Shown: positions 10,401 through 19,251 of the stretch, piece after piece
Position numbering within the stretch: the first letter of the stretch is position 1
Layout of the letters: every line of letters begins with the position of its first letter
IMG/VR virus record: IMGVR_UViG_3300043568_000598
Coordinates: 1-64,000 of that record
Reading direction: 5' to 3' (one strand)
DNA from: a virus
DNA: 64,000 nucleotides
Notes under the pieces: generated by a model
Told to the model about the DNA's origin: nothing
Database searches by the model: none
The model's input: only the letters and a program-made list of their open reading frames with translations
Program-made: the position numbers and the translations under genes

Positions 10401-13400
10401 ATAGTCTTGTAACTAAATCTACAGGCAACGCCGCCACTCAATGGACCAGTACTGATTTACCGAACGGTTCGACTGCTCAAGTCACTGTAGGAGCATTGGT
10501 AGACATCATTACTAATATCATACAAGGCGACTCTACTGAGGCTGTAACACCACAGATTACAATTACTACTATATCTGGTACAGACACACTTACCAGCAAC
10601 AGTCATGGATTAAGTGTAGGCGATGCGATAATTCCAAGAGAAACTGGTAACGGATTAACTAACGGTGTCAAATATTGGGTAGTAGGCACAGTAAACACCA
10701 ACACATTCCAACTTGCAGCCACATACGGTGGCAGTGTGTTAGCTACATTTACCAACGGCGCCGGTATCAGTATACCTGTGGAAGTTATAGATTATCCTAC
10801 AGCTACTAATGCTGTTACATCTACTACTGCATTGATAGCAGCCGCAGTGACATTAGATGCTGCACAAGAAACTATAGTTACTGCTGCTACTACATATATT
10901 AGCACAAACTTTCCTACATTGGTCTACAATTCAGCCAAGTGTGAAAGAGACGTAAGATTGATATTAGAAGCTGTGATGTTTGACTTTATGTTCGACAGCA
11001 ACTTCAAAACTAGAGAAGCCGCATACTCATATTTGAGAGCCACGGCTGCTGATGTATTCAGTCTAAATCAGAAAACAGCTACTCGTGCATCGTTTACCTA
11101 TGTCAAAGGCTTAGCCAAAGCCAACGTAGGCGGCAACGCAACTGCACAAGCCCGCATTGAAACACTAATGACCACATTAGATGACATTGTATATGGTGCA
11201 ACCAACGAAGGCAGTCGTTGTGCCACAGGCAACAGAATGGTCGATTATGCTGTGTTACAATTAGAGCGTAACAGATCGTACATTGTAGCAGAAATTGATG
11301 CTTACATTGACTCGACCTATTCTACTACAGTTACAACAGCTACAGCAGCCACTGACTTGTTTACTTGCACATCTACAGCATGGATGCGTAGAAATGCTGC
11401 TATACGATTTACAGGCACAGCCTTTGGTGGAGTGAACACCACTACTACTTACTATGTGCAGAATGTAGTAAGTAGCACAACTTTTAAAATTGCTACCACT
11501 AGAGATTCAAACACAGCCTTTGACATCACTGTCGACGGCAGCGGTTCTATGGCAGTAGCATTGTTCTACAGCAGCGATGCTTGCCTCAGAGACGTTAACA
11601 CATATATTGATGCATTAAAGTATGATTTAAAATATCCAGGTAACTACAAATCTAGATTCGCAGCCAGATATTACGCTAACAGCGTAACAGGCAGTCTAGA
11701 AGAGGACATGTACTATCTCAGAGATGCCACTGGCGTAAGAGATCAAACTCTACAAGGACTCACCGGGGACTTGTTGGCTGAAAATGAATTTGGCACATCA
11801 AGAGTTTCAGCGGGAGCCTATTGTTCGTTGGATCCAGGTTGGGGTCCAGAAGATTATCGTGCATGGATCATCACACGTTCACCGTATGTTCAAGGTGTTA
11901 CCACAATAGGTACAGCGGCTGTGGGTCAAAAGATCGACGGCGCATTACACAATGGTGGCAATGATTCTATTGTTTCCAATGACTTCACACAGGTTATCAG
12001 TGATGGTATTGGTGCATGGATTACCAACAACGGTCGTGCTGAACTTGTTTCTGTATTCTCATACTACGCACACATCGCATACCTAGCAGAAAATGGCGGA
12101 CGTATTAGAGCCACTAACGGAAATAACTCCTATGGTGATTTTGGTTCTGTAGCAGAAGGAGTTGACTCCACTGAATCTCCGACCACAGGTATAGTAGACA
12201 ACAGACTGCAATTCGAAGCTGCGATCGATCGTGTTATCACTGATGGATCTGCCTTGCTGCAAATTGAATTTATCAATGCAGGTATTGACTATACAGAAGT
12301 TACTTATGCACTTACAGGTGGTGGCACTGGTGCAGTAGTCGAAGCGGATGAATTCCGTGACGATGCAGTATATCAAGTCCGCATGTTGGATTTGATAGAA
12401 GACAGTACAAATGCTGCAGAAGCCGAAGGCAACTTTGGAGGCTTTGGTTATATCACCAACTCTAATACTGCACAGGGCGGTACTTCTACTTCAATTACCA
12501 TTGCTGCCACAGACGGTGAATCCAGCACCGCCTACATAGGCATGAAGGTTGTAATCACTGGTGGTGCTGCTGTAGGACAGTTTGGTATAATTAACACATA
12601 CAATTCGGGCACTAAGGTGGCTGGATTGATCAAAGAATCAGACGGCACCGCAGGATTTGATCATCTAGTAGCAGGCACAACAATTGTATCACCAGACGCT
12701 TCCAGTACCTACATTATAGAACCTAGAGTAACGTTCTCTGCGCCTGGATACACCAGTACAGCAGCTACATTGCCAACCAGCGGAGATTGGAGAGCCGTGA
12801 AATACGGTGAAACTGCTGCTGTATATACCACACTAACTGGCACCTACGCAGGTACAGGAACAGGCGCTAGATTCACAGTGCTACGCAACGGATGGAAATA
12901 TACACCATCTGTGCAGACTGCAGGTACAGGGTACACTAGACTACAAACTATAACCATACTGGGCACCAGTCTCGGCGGCACTACACCTACTAACGATCTA
13001 GTGATCACTATCACCGCCGTGAATTCTACTACAGGTGCTATCATAGACTTTGATCACAGTGGCTACGGCATTAGCGGCAGATATGTTGCTTTACGAAGTG
13101 GTAGCACAGTGGGTGCGACTTCGGAAGATGGCATCAATTGGGACACAAGAGCCAGCTTGATGCCTAGTGGAGCAGCATGGTCAGCTATGGCCGCAGGCTT
13201 GTTTGACGATGGATCTACAGTAGGTAAAGTCAGCAAGTTTGTAGCAGTGGCAGGTACTTCAGCTAATACTACTGGAGCATACAGTTCGGACGGTATAACA
13301 TGGGCAGCGGCCAGTATGCAGACTTCCGCTACATGGGTTGATGTAGCATTTGGCGCACAGAAATTTGTGGCAGTCAGCAGCGATGTGACCACTGTGAGAA

Positions 13401-14959
13401 TCAGCAACGACGGTGAATTGTGGGATCAAACTGGTACATTAACTACTACTGGATTCACTGCGATTGCCTACGGAAAGAACAGATTTGTCGCAATTAAAAG
13501 TGGCACCGCAGTGACTAATCATGCTACATCGACCACAGTCGCAGGCACATGGACTGCAGGCACACTACCTAGTTCGTCAAACTGGAACAGCATAGCTTAT
13601 GGTAACAATAGATTTGTTGCTATTTCAAATACCAGCGGCACAGTTGCAGCTTATAGTTTAGACGGTATAACATGGGTAGCCAGCACATTACCTTCGACAG
13701 CACAATGGACTAAAATCACTTACGGTCAAGGAGTGTTCCTTGCTGTGAGTACAACCACAGCAGCAGCAACATCGCCGGACGGTATTACTTGGACCGCAAG
13801 AACTACATCCACAGCGGCCAGCGGTTTCTCAGCAATCACTTTTGGTAATAGAAATAGATACGGTCTGTTTGTGGGTGTCGGAGCAGGTACAGGCGATGTA
13901 GCTACTTATATTAGAACAGGTGCTACTGCTACAGGCCGTGCTAAGGTATCACAAAACAAGATTTTCCAGGTCAATATGGTAGAACCGGGATCAGGATATG
14001 ATACAGTACCAACTATAACATTTACTGATCCTAACAACACATTTGAAGCTCCGACTACCGTGAGAAAGAATCGTGGGGTATTAGCTAATCCTAGTTTTGT
14101 AAACAGAGGAACACAGTATGTTACTGGTAGTGGTGAAGTAGACACCGGCGACGGATATTCAGATTTATTCCAGCCAGGCTCATTTGTGGCCAGTCGCAGA
14201 CTTAGCCTGCAGCCTGTACCGGGTTCCAACGTGGTGTTTAGCCATCTACCTGCTAGAGTGTTCAAGTTAGTTAACACTGTGACTTTCCTCGGAGAGAATG
14301 ACGGTTCATATACCACATTCTTACAAATAAGTCCTTCGCTAACTATATCAGAAGCTCCACCTGACGGTACAAGTATAGCGATGAGACTGCGATACAGTCA
14401 GGTTAGATTGACAGGTCACGATTTCTTGGATATTGGTACAGGTAGCTTTGTCGATACCAACTATCCAGGTGCACCTGTAAATCCACCAACACCTGCTAAT
14501 GAAGCAGTAGAATCAGGCGGGGGTCGTGTGTTCTTTACATCAACTGACCAAGACGGTAACTTCCGAGTTGGTGATTTGTTTGCAATTGAACAATCAACTG
14601 GTATTGCAACTTTGAATGCTGATGCATTTAACATTTCCGGACTGCAAGAACTTAATTTGGGTAACGTTACTTTGGGCGGCGGTTCAGCAACAATTACTGA
14701 ATTCTCAACAGATCCGTTCTTTACAGCAGATTCAGATAACGTTGTGCCAACACAGCGAGCTATTAAGGCGTTTATTGCATCACAGATTGGTGGAGGCGGA
14801 GCCAGTTTGAACGTTAACTCAGTTACAGCAGGTAATGTCTTTATCAGCTCTAACGTAATAACAACAGTAACCGGCGGACCTATCAAGATGAATGCTACCT
14901 TTGAGTTCAGAGGCGGAGTCACTGGACTTCCGTTGGCCTTCAACTACTTTTTGAACTAA
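7430..14959 (+). CDS. Giant modular virion/adhesin protein, paralog of the preceding gene
   Basis: A 2509-residue paralog of the 1862-residue protein with the same order of parts. There are seven W...W...Y...DVV.YGG..Y.C...HTS repeats (about 10-460), a beta-helix-like entry at about 535-565 (TWDKPFKTIRYACEQV), the conserved GVTTIGTA.VGQKIDGALHN block (about 1490), Asp-box-like repeats (about 1880-2140) and the same C-terminal GHDFLD/FSTDPFFTADS region. It is longer because of an insertion holding four C.RDV...(I/L)(D/E)A..(Y/F)D repeats near residues 614, 924, 1170 and 1384, plus two related beta modules with VRFTGT.F / IRFTGTAFGG. It is a likely receptor-binding or peripheral tail component. 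No enzyme site is visible. The ribosome site is GGAG. Confidence 0.7.
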   Translation: MAEFKLGRIRFVWKNTWSPTTTYYIDDVVRHGGRTYICAVGHTSASDFNTDLEYNPTKWNQMSDGQSWTGDWNVSTLYKLNDVVKYGGVLYICNDSHTSAATTASGLEADQAKWTLYAEGFDWKNDWTVATRYKVNDLVQYGGYTYVCNLYHTSAATTALGLEADQAKWDTFNQGIEYKGTWTTAVRYKVNDVVKYGAGLWICVTQHTADAAFLTDSTAGRWSQFTEGTEFEDTWNNATLYQPGDIVRYGGNQYIAKTVHTAVDATETPTTQPSRWDLYTEGFKFQSAWANTTSYKIGEVVSIGGYTYLAAQDSPSNTYTVTAVTASTDTFTIASTAGIVVGMAVRFTGTTFGNVFTTSRYYVKTVAAGNITVSTTPGGTTFNITADASGTMTATVSAEPPNTTYWSRLNAGISWQGLWSDDRDYLLGDAVRFGANAYICLLAHRSEGDDGSTVGATGGGQANSRPDQDSTGTYWSLLSVGSETDILSVRGDLVYYSGSGPTRLPVGREGQVLTSNGTDPEWVTLGEVDHTYFVAPTGVDLPSPVHGKTWDKPFKTIRYACEQVERGPRNPDARYLLELNRVFVQREVTEFIQRQITTAGVGSIWESFDYDDFKCERDVGFTLDAVIYDLCHGGNVKSRGVANSLIGGLSEGETEAYPGLAIEGDQSVAAYNYMLTVVGNVLAQTAPTINYQTLNGDNSTATVAQYFNSNLTAEAEALATVTASVTLITNAITARAAAVTAPQIAAAIASVPARRSPSNLINIATGQYRETLPIIVPEQTCVQGDELRSTNAGPAGSLTNRSDAGYSVGALTRLQTVVDQIVRGANVTESSGNTAVQSAAFPYASTEEAADAAQLVRVMQHQIDFKISSTFMESSADPTGYNTSFLTGFGDARALLRENKEFIKEEITAFLTVNYPTVKYSRTKCKRDVAFIVDAMGYDLTYGGNWATLVAGTAYFDGDNSTALQIDSTEIAATVAAYGRLKTVVQAIIANSLVTKSTGNAATQWTSTDLPNGSTAQVTVGALVDIITNIIQGDSTEAVTPQITITTISGTDTLTSNSHGLSVGDAIIPRETGNGLTNGVKYWVVGTVNTNTFQLAATYGGSVLATFTNGAGISIPVEVIDYPTATNAVTSTTALIAAAVTLDAAQETIVTAATTYISTNFPTLVYNSAKCERDVRLILEAVMFDFMFDSNFKTREAAYSYLRATAADVFSLNQKTATRASFTYVKGLAKANVGGNATAQARIETLMTTLDDIVYGATNEGSRCATGNRMVDYAVLQLERNRSYIVAEIDAYIDSTYSTTVTTATAATDLFTCTSTAWMRRNAAIRFTGTAFGGVNTTTTYYVQNVVSSTTFKIATTRDSNTAFDITVDGSGSMAVALFYSSDACLRDVNTYIDALKYDLKYPGNYKSRFAARYYANSVTGSLEEDMYYLRDATGVRDQTLQGLTGDLLAENEFGTSRVSAGAYCSLDPGWGPEDYRAWIITRSPYVQGVTTIGTAAVGQKIDGALHNGGNDSIVSNDFTQVISDGIGAWITNNGRAELVSVFSYYAHIAYLAENGGRIRATNGNNSYGDFGSVAEGVDSTESPTTGIVDNRLQFEAAIDRVITDGSALLQIEFINAGIDYTEVTYALTGGGTGAVVEADEFRDDAVYQVRMLDLIEDSTNAAEAEGNFGGFGYITNSNTAQGGTSTSITIAATDGESSTAYIGMKVVITGGAAVGQFGIINTYNSGTKVAGLIKESDGTAGFDHLVAGTTIVSPDASSTYIIEPRVTFSAPGYTSTAATLPTSGDWRAVKYGETAAVYTTLTGTYAGTGTGARFTVLRNGWKYTPSVQTAGTGYTRLQTITILGTSLGGTTPTNDLVITITAVNSTTGAIIDFDHSGYGISGRYVALRSGSTVGATSEDGINWDTRASLMPSGAAWSAMAAGLFDDGSTVGKVSKFVAVAGTSANTTGAYSSDGITWAAASMQTSATWVDVAFGAQKFVAVSSDVTTVRISNDGELWDQTGTLTTTGFTAIAYGKNRFVAIKSGTAVTNHATSTTVAGTWTAGTLPSSSNWNSIAYGNNRFVAISNTSGTVAAYSLDGITWVASTLPSTAQWTKITYGQGVFLAVSTTTAAATSPDGITWTARTTSTAASGFSAITFGNRNRYGLFVGVGAGTGDVATYIRTGATATGRAKVSQNKIFQVNMVEPGSGYDTVPTITFTDPNNTFEAPTTVRKNRGVLANPSFVNRGTQYVTGSGEVDTGDGYSDLFQPGSFVASRRLSLQPVPGSNVVFSHLPARVFKLVNTVTFLGENDGSYTTFLQISPSLTISEAPPDGTSIAMRLRYSQVRLTGHDFLDIGTGSFVDTNYPGAPVNPPTPANEAVESGGGRVFFTSTDQDGNFRVGDLFAIEQSTGIATLNADAFNISGLQELNLGNVTLGGGSATITEFSTDPFFTADSDNVVPTQRAIKAFIASQIGGGGASLNVNSVTAGNVFISSNVITTVTGGPIKMNATFEFRGGVTGLPLAFNYFLN

Positions 14960-14962
14960 ATA
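14955..14962 (+). promoter_or_regulatory. Candidate late promoter (ACTAAATA) overlapping a stop codon
   Basis: ACTAAATA includes the TAA stop of the 2509-residue gene. The next ATG (14981) follows after a GGAG ribosome site. It belongs to the same late-element family seen elsewhere in the window. Stop codon and promoter share bases, an economy repeated at several junctions here. Confidence 0.45.
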
Positions 14963-14980
14963 TATCATGGAGAATAAATT

Positions 14981-15301
14981 ATGGCAACAGGAAGATTAGG
15001 AATTGCGGATTTATCCGCAGCAACCAATACTACATTGTATACATGCCCTGCAAGTACATTTACGGTGGCTACCGTGAGTATCTGTAATCGCGGAGCATCT
15101 ACATGCACAGTACAACTGGCTATTGCCAGTGCGGCAACCCCAGCGGCGGCAGAATACATAGAATTTGATGCTACTTTGTCGTCTAAAGGTGTACTAGAAC
15201 GCACGGGTATTGTGTTAGATACTGGCAAATTATTAGTGGTTAGATCAAGTGCTACCAGTGTGTCGGCGGTGGTTTACGGCATCGAAACATCCACTGCTTG
15301 A
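14981..15301 (+). CDS. Small predicted virion protein
   Basis: A 106-residue beta-rich protein, start MATGRLGIADLSAATNTTLY, rich in Ala, Thr and Ser, with no catalytic motif. A TGGAGAA ribosome site precedes the ATG. The pattern (external-looking beta protein with the TVATVSICNRG and VLERTGIVLDTGK segments) is common among accessory virion proteins that sit beside fibre genes. It is followed 15 nt later by a second small gene and then by three fibre paralogs. Specific function unknown. Confidence 0.5.
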   Translation: MATGRLGIADLSAATNTTLYTCPASTFTVATVSICNRGASTCTVQLAIASAATPAAAEYIEFDATLSSKGVLERTGIVLDTGKLLVVRSSATSVSAVVYGIETSTA

Positions 15302-15316
15302 TAAAAAGGACACATC

Positions 15317-15658
15317 ATGGGAAGAAAAATCACAACAGGCGCAACAGGATCTACAGTAGCTTTCAACACAGTTAATGTGGATGTTACTGCCAACACTGAT
15401 GCAGTAGCAGGGGGTGTATACTGGTGCAACACCACTGCCGGGGCAGTTACACTTACTCTTCCATCTGGTCCTTCAACCGGCGATTATGTAGAAATATATG
15501 ACATTGCCAACACATTTGACACCAACAATCTCACAGTGGCGAGAAATGGACAATTGATCATGGGAGCTGCAGATAACTTAACCGTTACCACTGAAGGTGC
15601 TGCTTTCAATTTGGTATATTATAATGCAACCTATGGTTGGAGAATTCTCACAGTCTAA
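15317..15658 (+). CDS. Small predicted fibre-associated protein
   Basis: A 113-residue protein with alternating hydrophobic and polar residues. Its centre (about residues 45-95: TTAGAVTLTLPSGPSTGDYV, then a YNATYGWRILTV end) resembles the beta domain found at the ends of many phage tail proteins, where water-exposed loops follow a (T)LPSG....GD motif. An AAGGA ribosome site is present. It lies between the giant adhesins and the C1q-like fibre paralogs, so a role in the fibre or its tip is likely, but I cannot assign one. Confidence 0.5.
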   Translation: MGRKITTGATGSTVAFNTVNVDVTANTDAVAGGVYWCNTTAGAVTLTLPSGPSTGDYVEIYDIANTFDTNNLTVARNGQLIMGAADNLTVTTEGAAFNLVYYNATYGWRILTV

Positions 15659-15667
15659 GGATAACTG

Positions 15668-16612
15668 ATGGCAACGTATTCAAGTTTCAAGAAGATCGAC
15701 GCAGATGCTATAGTTAGTGCAACTATATTGCCGGCTGACATTGCCGCAAATACAATAACTGCGACAAATATCACCGATGCCAATGTGCCCGCAGCAGCAT
15801 TTAGCGGCACCGTTACATCTGCTAAAATAGCGTCAACCATTGACCTCAGCGGTAAAACAGTTACTTACAGAGCAATTGTCAACGGAGATGTATCAGCCAC
15901 GGCAGCTATCGCAGGTGCAAAACTTGCGTCTGGCGCAGCAACAACTAATTTAGGATTTACACCTATCAATCAAGCTGGTGATACTGTCACAGGCCAAATA
16001 CTGGTGCCCGCAGGCAGTGTGGCTGCACCCAGTATTATCAACAGCGGCAGCACTGCTTCAGGCATCAATCTAACTACCAATAACGTGGCCATTGTGGCGG
16101 GCGGATCAACAGCAGTCAATGTGAACAGCAGCGGCTTTGTTACTAGACCAGGGAATCCGGCGTTTCAGGCTTGGGGCACAACTGGCTGGCATTATGCTCC
16201 CGCTTACGGCGGAACAGGCGAGAGAGAACTCACAACCGTTCCAGCTTGGTCTACCGCATATGAAGCTGGCGGTACAAATTTTAATACCACTAACGGTAGA
16301 TTTACTGCACCAGTGGCAGGATATTATAGATTTTCAACTTGGTGGTATTTATTGAACGATGCTAATACTCCGCCAAACTATGTTCATCTTTTCTTTAGAA
16401 AGAACAATAATAGAGGGTGGACCGCTGGCGGTCGTAGTCCGTACATAATGGCCATGCACCAAAACACCAACAGTTACGATGATGGATATAGTCATAGTGC
16501 TGTGATAGATTTGGCTGCAAGTGATTATGTAAGCCTGGCCATAGTATGGCATGGTAACAGCAGTCGACATCACGCTGGCCATCAATATTTTAGTGGACAG
16601 TTAATAGGATAA
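15668..16612 (+). CDS. Fibre protein with C1q-like C-terminal domain, copy 1
   Basis: 314 residues, first of three tandem paralogs. The N-terminus (MATYSSFKKIDADAIVSATI) is shared by all three and probably docks to the same partner. The middle holds the fibre motif KTVTYRAIVNGDV...KLASGAATTNLGFTP. The C-terminal ~130 residues contain NGRFTAPVAGYYRFSTWW and end in a beta-strand pattern like the C1q/TNF-type trimeric jelly roll found at the tips of other phage and bacterial fibres. It is predicted to trimerise and bind a receptor. Variation among the three copies is mostly C-terminal, as expected for host-range proteins. The ribosome site is AAGGA. Confidence 0.65.
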   Translation: MATYSSFKKIDADAIVSATILPADIAANTITATNITDANVPAAAFSGTVTSAKIASTIDLSGKTVTYRAIVNGDVSATAAIAGAKLASGAATTNLGFTPINQAGDTVTGQILVPAGSVAAPSIINSGSTASGINLTTNNVAIVAGGSTAVNVNSSGFVTRPGNPAFQAWGTTGWHYAPAYGGTGERELTTVPAWSTAYEAGGTNFNTTNGRFTAPVAGYYRFSTWWYLLNDANTPPNYVHLFFRKNNNRGWTAGGRSPYIMAMHQNTNSYDDGYSHSAVIDLAASDYVSLAIVWHGNSSRHHAGHQYFSGQLIG

Positions 16613-16615
16613 TTT

Positions 16616-17584
16616 ATGGCCACATATTCAAGTTTTAAACGAATTAACACCGAAGCCATTGTCGACGGGGCAGTTTCTGGCGCGACTCTCGGTACTAATT
16701 CTATAGTAACTGCTGCCTTTGACTCAGCAAGTGTTCGAACCACTGATATACAAGACTCTGCAGTGGGAACTACGCAGCTGGCCAGTAACCTAAACCTCAG
16801 CGGAAAAACCGTCACGTATAGGCCAATTATCAACGCCGACATTGCTGCTGCTGCCATTGCTGGTGGTCAGTTAGCTTCTGGAGCCATTGCTGCAAACATA
16901 GGATATACCCCAGCCAATCTTGCCGGCGCAACACTCAGTGGTGCATTGCAATTACCTACAGCCAGTGCAGGAGCACCGTCTTTGGCCAGTAGCAGCGACA
17001 CCAACACTGGCATACATTTTGCTGGCAGCGACCAAGTACAGATCAGCACTGCGGCAGGCAACACGAACGCTTTTGTCAAAAGCGGCAGCAATATCATGCA
17101 CACTCAGCCAAATCTGCCAGCATTCCATGCCAGCGGCAATGGCGGATGGTATTATGCCAATAGCTTCGGCGGCGTCAATAGATGGACTGAGCTAAACAAT
17201 TTACAACCCGGTGGCGGTTGGACGTGGCAAGTGACCCAGAAAGGTGGCAGCAACATGTCTTCTAACGGTCGCTTTACAGCACCAGTGGCTGGCTGGTATA
17301 GTTTTTATTGCCAGACTTATGCTTATAACGATACTAATAACAGTGCTGGCTATACTCACTGGAACATTGGATACAATGGTAGCATTGCCACTGACAGAGT
17401 CACAGGTCGAGTGCCTCATACACTATATGGTCACCAAGTCAGTGCCAACCACGTGCCAGGAATTATGACTACACTAGAGATATATTTAAATGCCAGTGAT
17501 TATGCCATTCCACAACCTTACATGGCATCCAGTATACGATTCCACGGCGACCATAGTTTATGGTGCGGATACTTAATAGGATAA
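16616..17584 (+). CDS. Fibre protein with C1q-like C-terminal domain, copy 2
   Basis: 322 residues, 3 nt downstream of copy 1. It has the same N-terminus (MATYSSFKRINTEAIVDGAV), the same central KTVTYRPIINADI...QLASGAIAANIGYTP segment and a C1q-like end with NGRFTAPVAGWYSFYCQTY. The tip sequence between the framework strands differs from copies 1 and 3. It probably arose by tandem duplication. No enzymatic residues are seen. The short spacing implies translational coupling. Confidence 0.65.
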   Translation: MATYSSFKRINTEAIVDGAVSGATLGTNSIVTAAFDSASVRTTDIQDSAVGTTQLASNLNLSGKTVTYRPIINADIAAAAIAGGQLASGAIAANIGYTPANLAGATLSGALQLPTASAGAPSLASSSDTNTGIHFAGSDQVQISTAAGNTNAFVKSGSNIMHTQPNLPAFHASGNGGWYYANSFGGVNRWTELNNLQPGGGWTWQVTQKGGSNMSSNGRFTAPVAGWYSFYCQTYAYNDTNNSAGYTHWNIGYNGSIATDRVTGRVPHTLYGHQVSANHVPGIMTTLEIYLNASDYAIPQPYMASSIRFHGDHSLWCGYLIG

Positions 17585-17592
17585 CGAGATAA

Positions 17593-18561
17593 ATGGCAAC
17601 CTACAATAGTTTTAAAAGAATTGCATCAGATTCGTTCGTTGCTAACACCATCGGCAGCGCGGATATTTCTTCAGGGGCAGTAATCAACGGAAAACTGGCC
17701 ACTGATGCAGTTACATCAGCCAAGATCGCTACAGGTGCTATTGGCACAACTGAGTTAGCAGCCGCAGTAGATTTATCATCTAAAACTGTAACTTACCGCA
17801 CTATACTGAATGCAGATATCAGCGGGAGTGCTGCAATTGCCAGCACAAAACTCGCATCAGGTGCAGCTACCACCAACTTGGGATACACACCGTTGAATAG
17901 CAACGGCAGCTCCATGACCGGTCCCTTGAGAACTATCGCTGGCAGTGCAGCTGCCCCAGCTATAGCACTAAGCGGAAATACCAACACGGGAATTTTCTTT
18001 GGCAACGACGACACCGTGCGTATCAGTACAAATGGTGTGGAACGAGCGAGATTTGACCCCAACGGCAGATTCTTGCAAGGCACTGCCCAGGCCACTGGCA
18101 GTCCCATGTTTCAAAGCACTGGAACTGGAGGCTGGTTGTACAACAATCAATTAGGATCTGGAACAGGTTGGCAAGAAATCAACAGTAACTTTGGCTGGAC
18201 CGGATATCAACGCGGCGGCACCAATTTTAACTATACCAATGGTCGTTATACAGCACCAGTGGCCGGCCATTATAATTTTCAATGGCTAAGCTATCAACAC
18301 AACGATACCAGTTGGACCAGCGCCACAGGCCATATGCACATGAGTTTAGGCAGAAACGGTGGAGTTTCTATGTCTGCAGGCCGCACACCTCACGGTATAT
18401 GGAGCCACGGTAATGGAAGTCCTTATCCCCATGGTGTTAACTGGCAAGCCGATACCTATCTTGCTGCCGGAGACTATGTCAGCATTTGGTGTGCTTGGAC
18501 CAGCAACAATAATAGATTCCATGCAAGTCATTCGTTTTTCAACGGATATTTGATCGGATAA
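17593..18561 (+). CDS. Fibre protein with C1q-like C-terminal domain, copy 3
   Basis: 322 residues, 8 nt after copy 2. It carries the shared start MATYNSFKRIASDSFVANTI, the KTVTYRTILNADI...KLASGAATTNLGYTP centre and a C-terminal NGRYTAPVAGHYNFQWLSY C1q-like domain. Its final ISTNGVERARFDPNG segment (about residues 135-155) also resembles motifs near phage fibre tips. With its two neighbours it forms a cassette that could supply alternative receptor-binding tips. Whether all three are assembled together cannot be told from sequence. Confidence 0.65.
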   Translation: MATYNSFKRIASDSFVANTIGSADISSGAVINGKLATDAVTSAKIATGAIGTTELAAAVDLSSKTVTYRTILNADISGSAAIASTKLASGAATTNLGYTPLNSNGSSMTGPLRTIAGSAAAPAIALSGNTNTGIFFGNDDTVRISTNGVERARFDPNGRFLQGTAQATGSPMFQSTGTGGWLYNNQLGSGTGWQEINSNFGWTGYQRGGTNFNYTNGRYTAPVAGHYNFQWLSYQHNDTSWTSATGHMHMSLGRNGGVSMSAGRTPHGIWSHGNGSPYPHGVNWQADTYLAAGDYVSIWCAWTSNNNRFHASHSFFNGYLIG

Positions 18562-18564
18562 ATA
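18557..18564 (+). promoter_or_regulatory. Candidate late promoter (GATAAATA) overlapping a stop codon
   Basis: GATAAATA includes the TAA of fibre copy 3 and lies 19 nt before the next ATG at 18584, with CGGAGA as ribosome site between. It matches the late-element family of this genome. Confidence 0.45.
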
Positions 18565-18583
18565 CAACGGAGAATACAAAAAC

Positions 18584-19204
18584 ATGCCTCAATTTTCGGT
18601 TTTTTTAACAGCACTAGAAAGCAAAATGCTAGAGCACACAGTGGCTAATCCTTCTGATTGGATAGATAATCTAGTAGAGTGGCGAGTACGAATTGCACAG
18701 GATGAATATCTTCCTACAGCAATCGAACAACTTAAAGCTAATGGTGCTACTACGATTCCAGGAACCCGCGACGCAATAATTCTAGCAGTGGATTTACCAC
18801 CAAAAAATCCTAACTGGACACCCGTCGAACGTGACGATCCTAACGATGACTTAACCGTGGAATATACATTTGATTTAGAAGATGATGATATTAAAATGTT
18901 AGCTTGGATGTATGAAAATCCTCATACGCACATTCGTGATTGGATAGCTGAACGTACTCAGATAGCTATTAAAGAAAAAGCAGATACAATTTTTAAAGAA
19001 CTGCTTACGGATCCCACATGGACAGATCCAATACCAACAGATCCTGCAGCCCTTATTGATCTTGTGGAACTTAAATCAGCAGCACAACATCTAGAAGAAA
19101 CTAGAGTGGCGATGCTGACAATGACAGCAGCATTAGCTAACACCACTGGCGAACCCTACCTTCCTCCTACTATTCCGTTTATGACCTACAAACATCATAA
19201 ATGA
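18584..19204 (+). CDS. Conserved-looking phage protein, function unknown
   Basis: 206 residues, mostly helical by composition, acidic in the middle (about residues 80-105, with DDPNDDLTVEY) and ending SYKHHK-like with MTYKHHK. It begins MPQFSVFLTALESKMLEHTV. No membrane segment, signal or catalytic motif is visible. It is the last gene of the plus-strand structural run and is followed by a strong terminator. It could be a fibre assembly factor (chaperone genes often follow fibre genes), but this rests only on position. Confidence 0.45.
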   Translation: MPQFSVFLTALESKMLEHTVANPSDWIDNLVEWRVRIAQDEYLPTAIEQLKANGATTIPGTRDAIILAVDLPPKNPNWTPVERDDPNDDLTVEYTFDLEDDDIKMLAWMYENPHTHIRDWIAERTQIAIKEKADTIFKELLTDPTWTDPIPTDPAALIDLVELKSAAQHLEETRVAMLTMTAALANTTGEPYLPPTIPFMTYKHHK

Positions 19205-19224
19205 ATTGTCTAATAGCCCGCAAT

Positions 19225-19251
19225 AAAAAAGCACCCTAGGGTGCTTTTTTT
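19225..19251. terminator. Bidirectional rho-independent terminator
   Basis: GCACC-CTAG-GGTGC forms a perfect hairpin flanked by six A on the left and a run of T on the right, so it works on both strands. It ends the plus-strand fibre run and, in reverse, the 12-kb minus-strand halogenase/oxygenase operon. Confidence 0.9.

Noticed and set aside
15668-18561. Possible diversity-generating retroelement acting on the three fibre tips
   Set aside because: No reverse transcriptase gene or template-repeat/variable-repeat pair was seen in this window; ordinary duplication explains the data.
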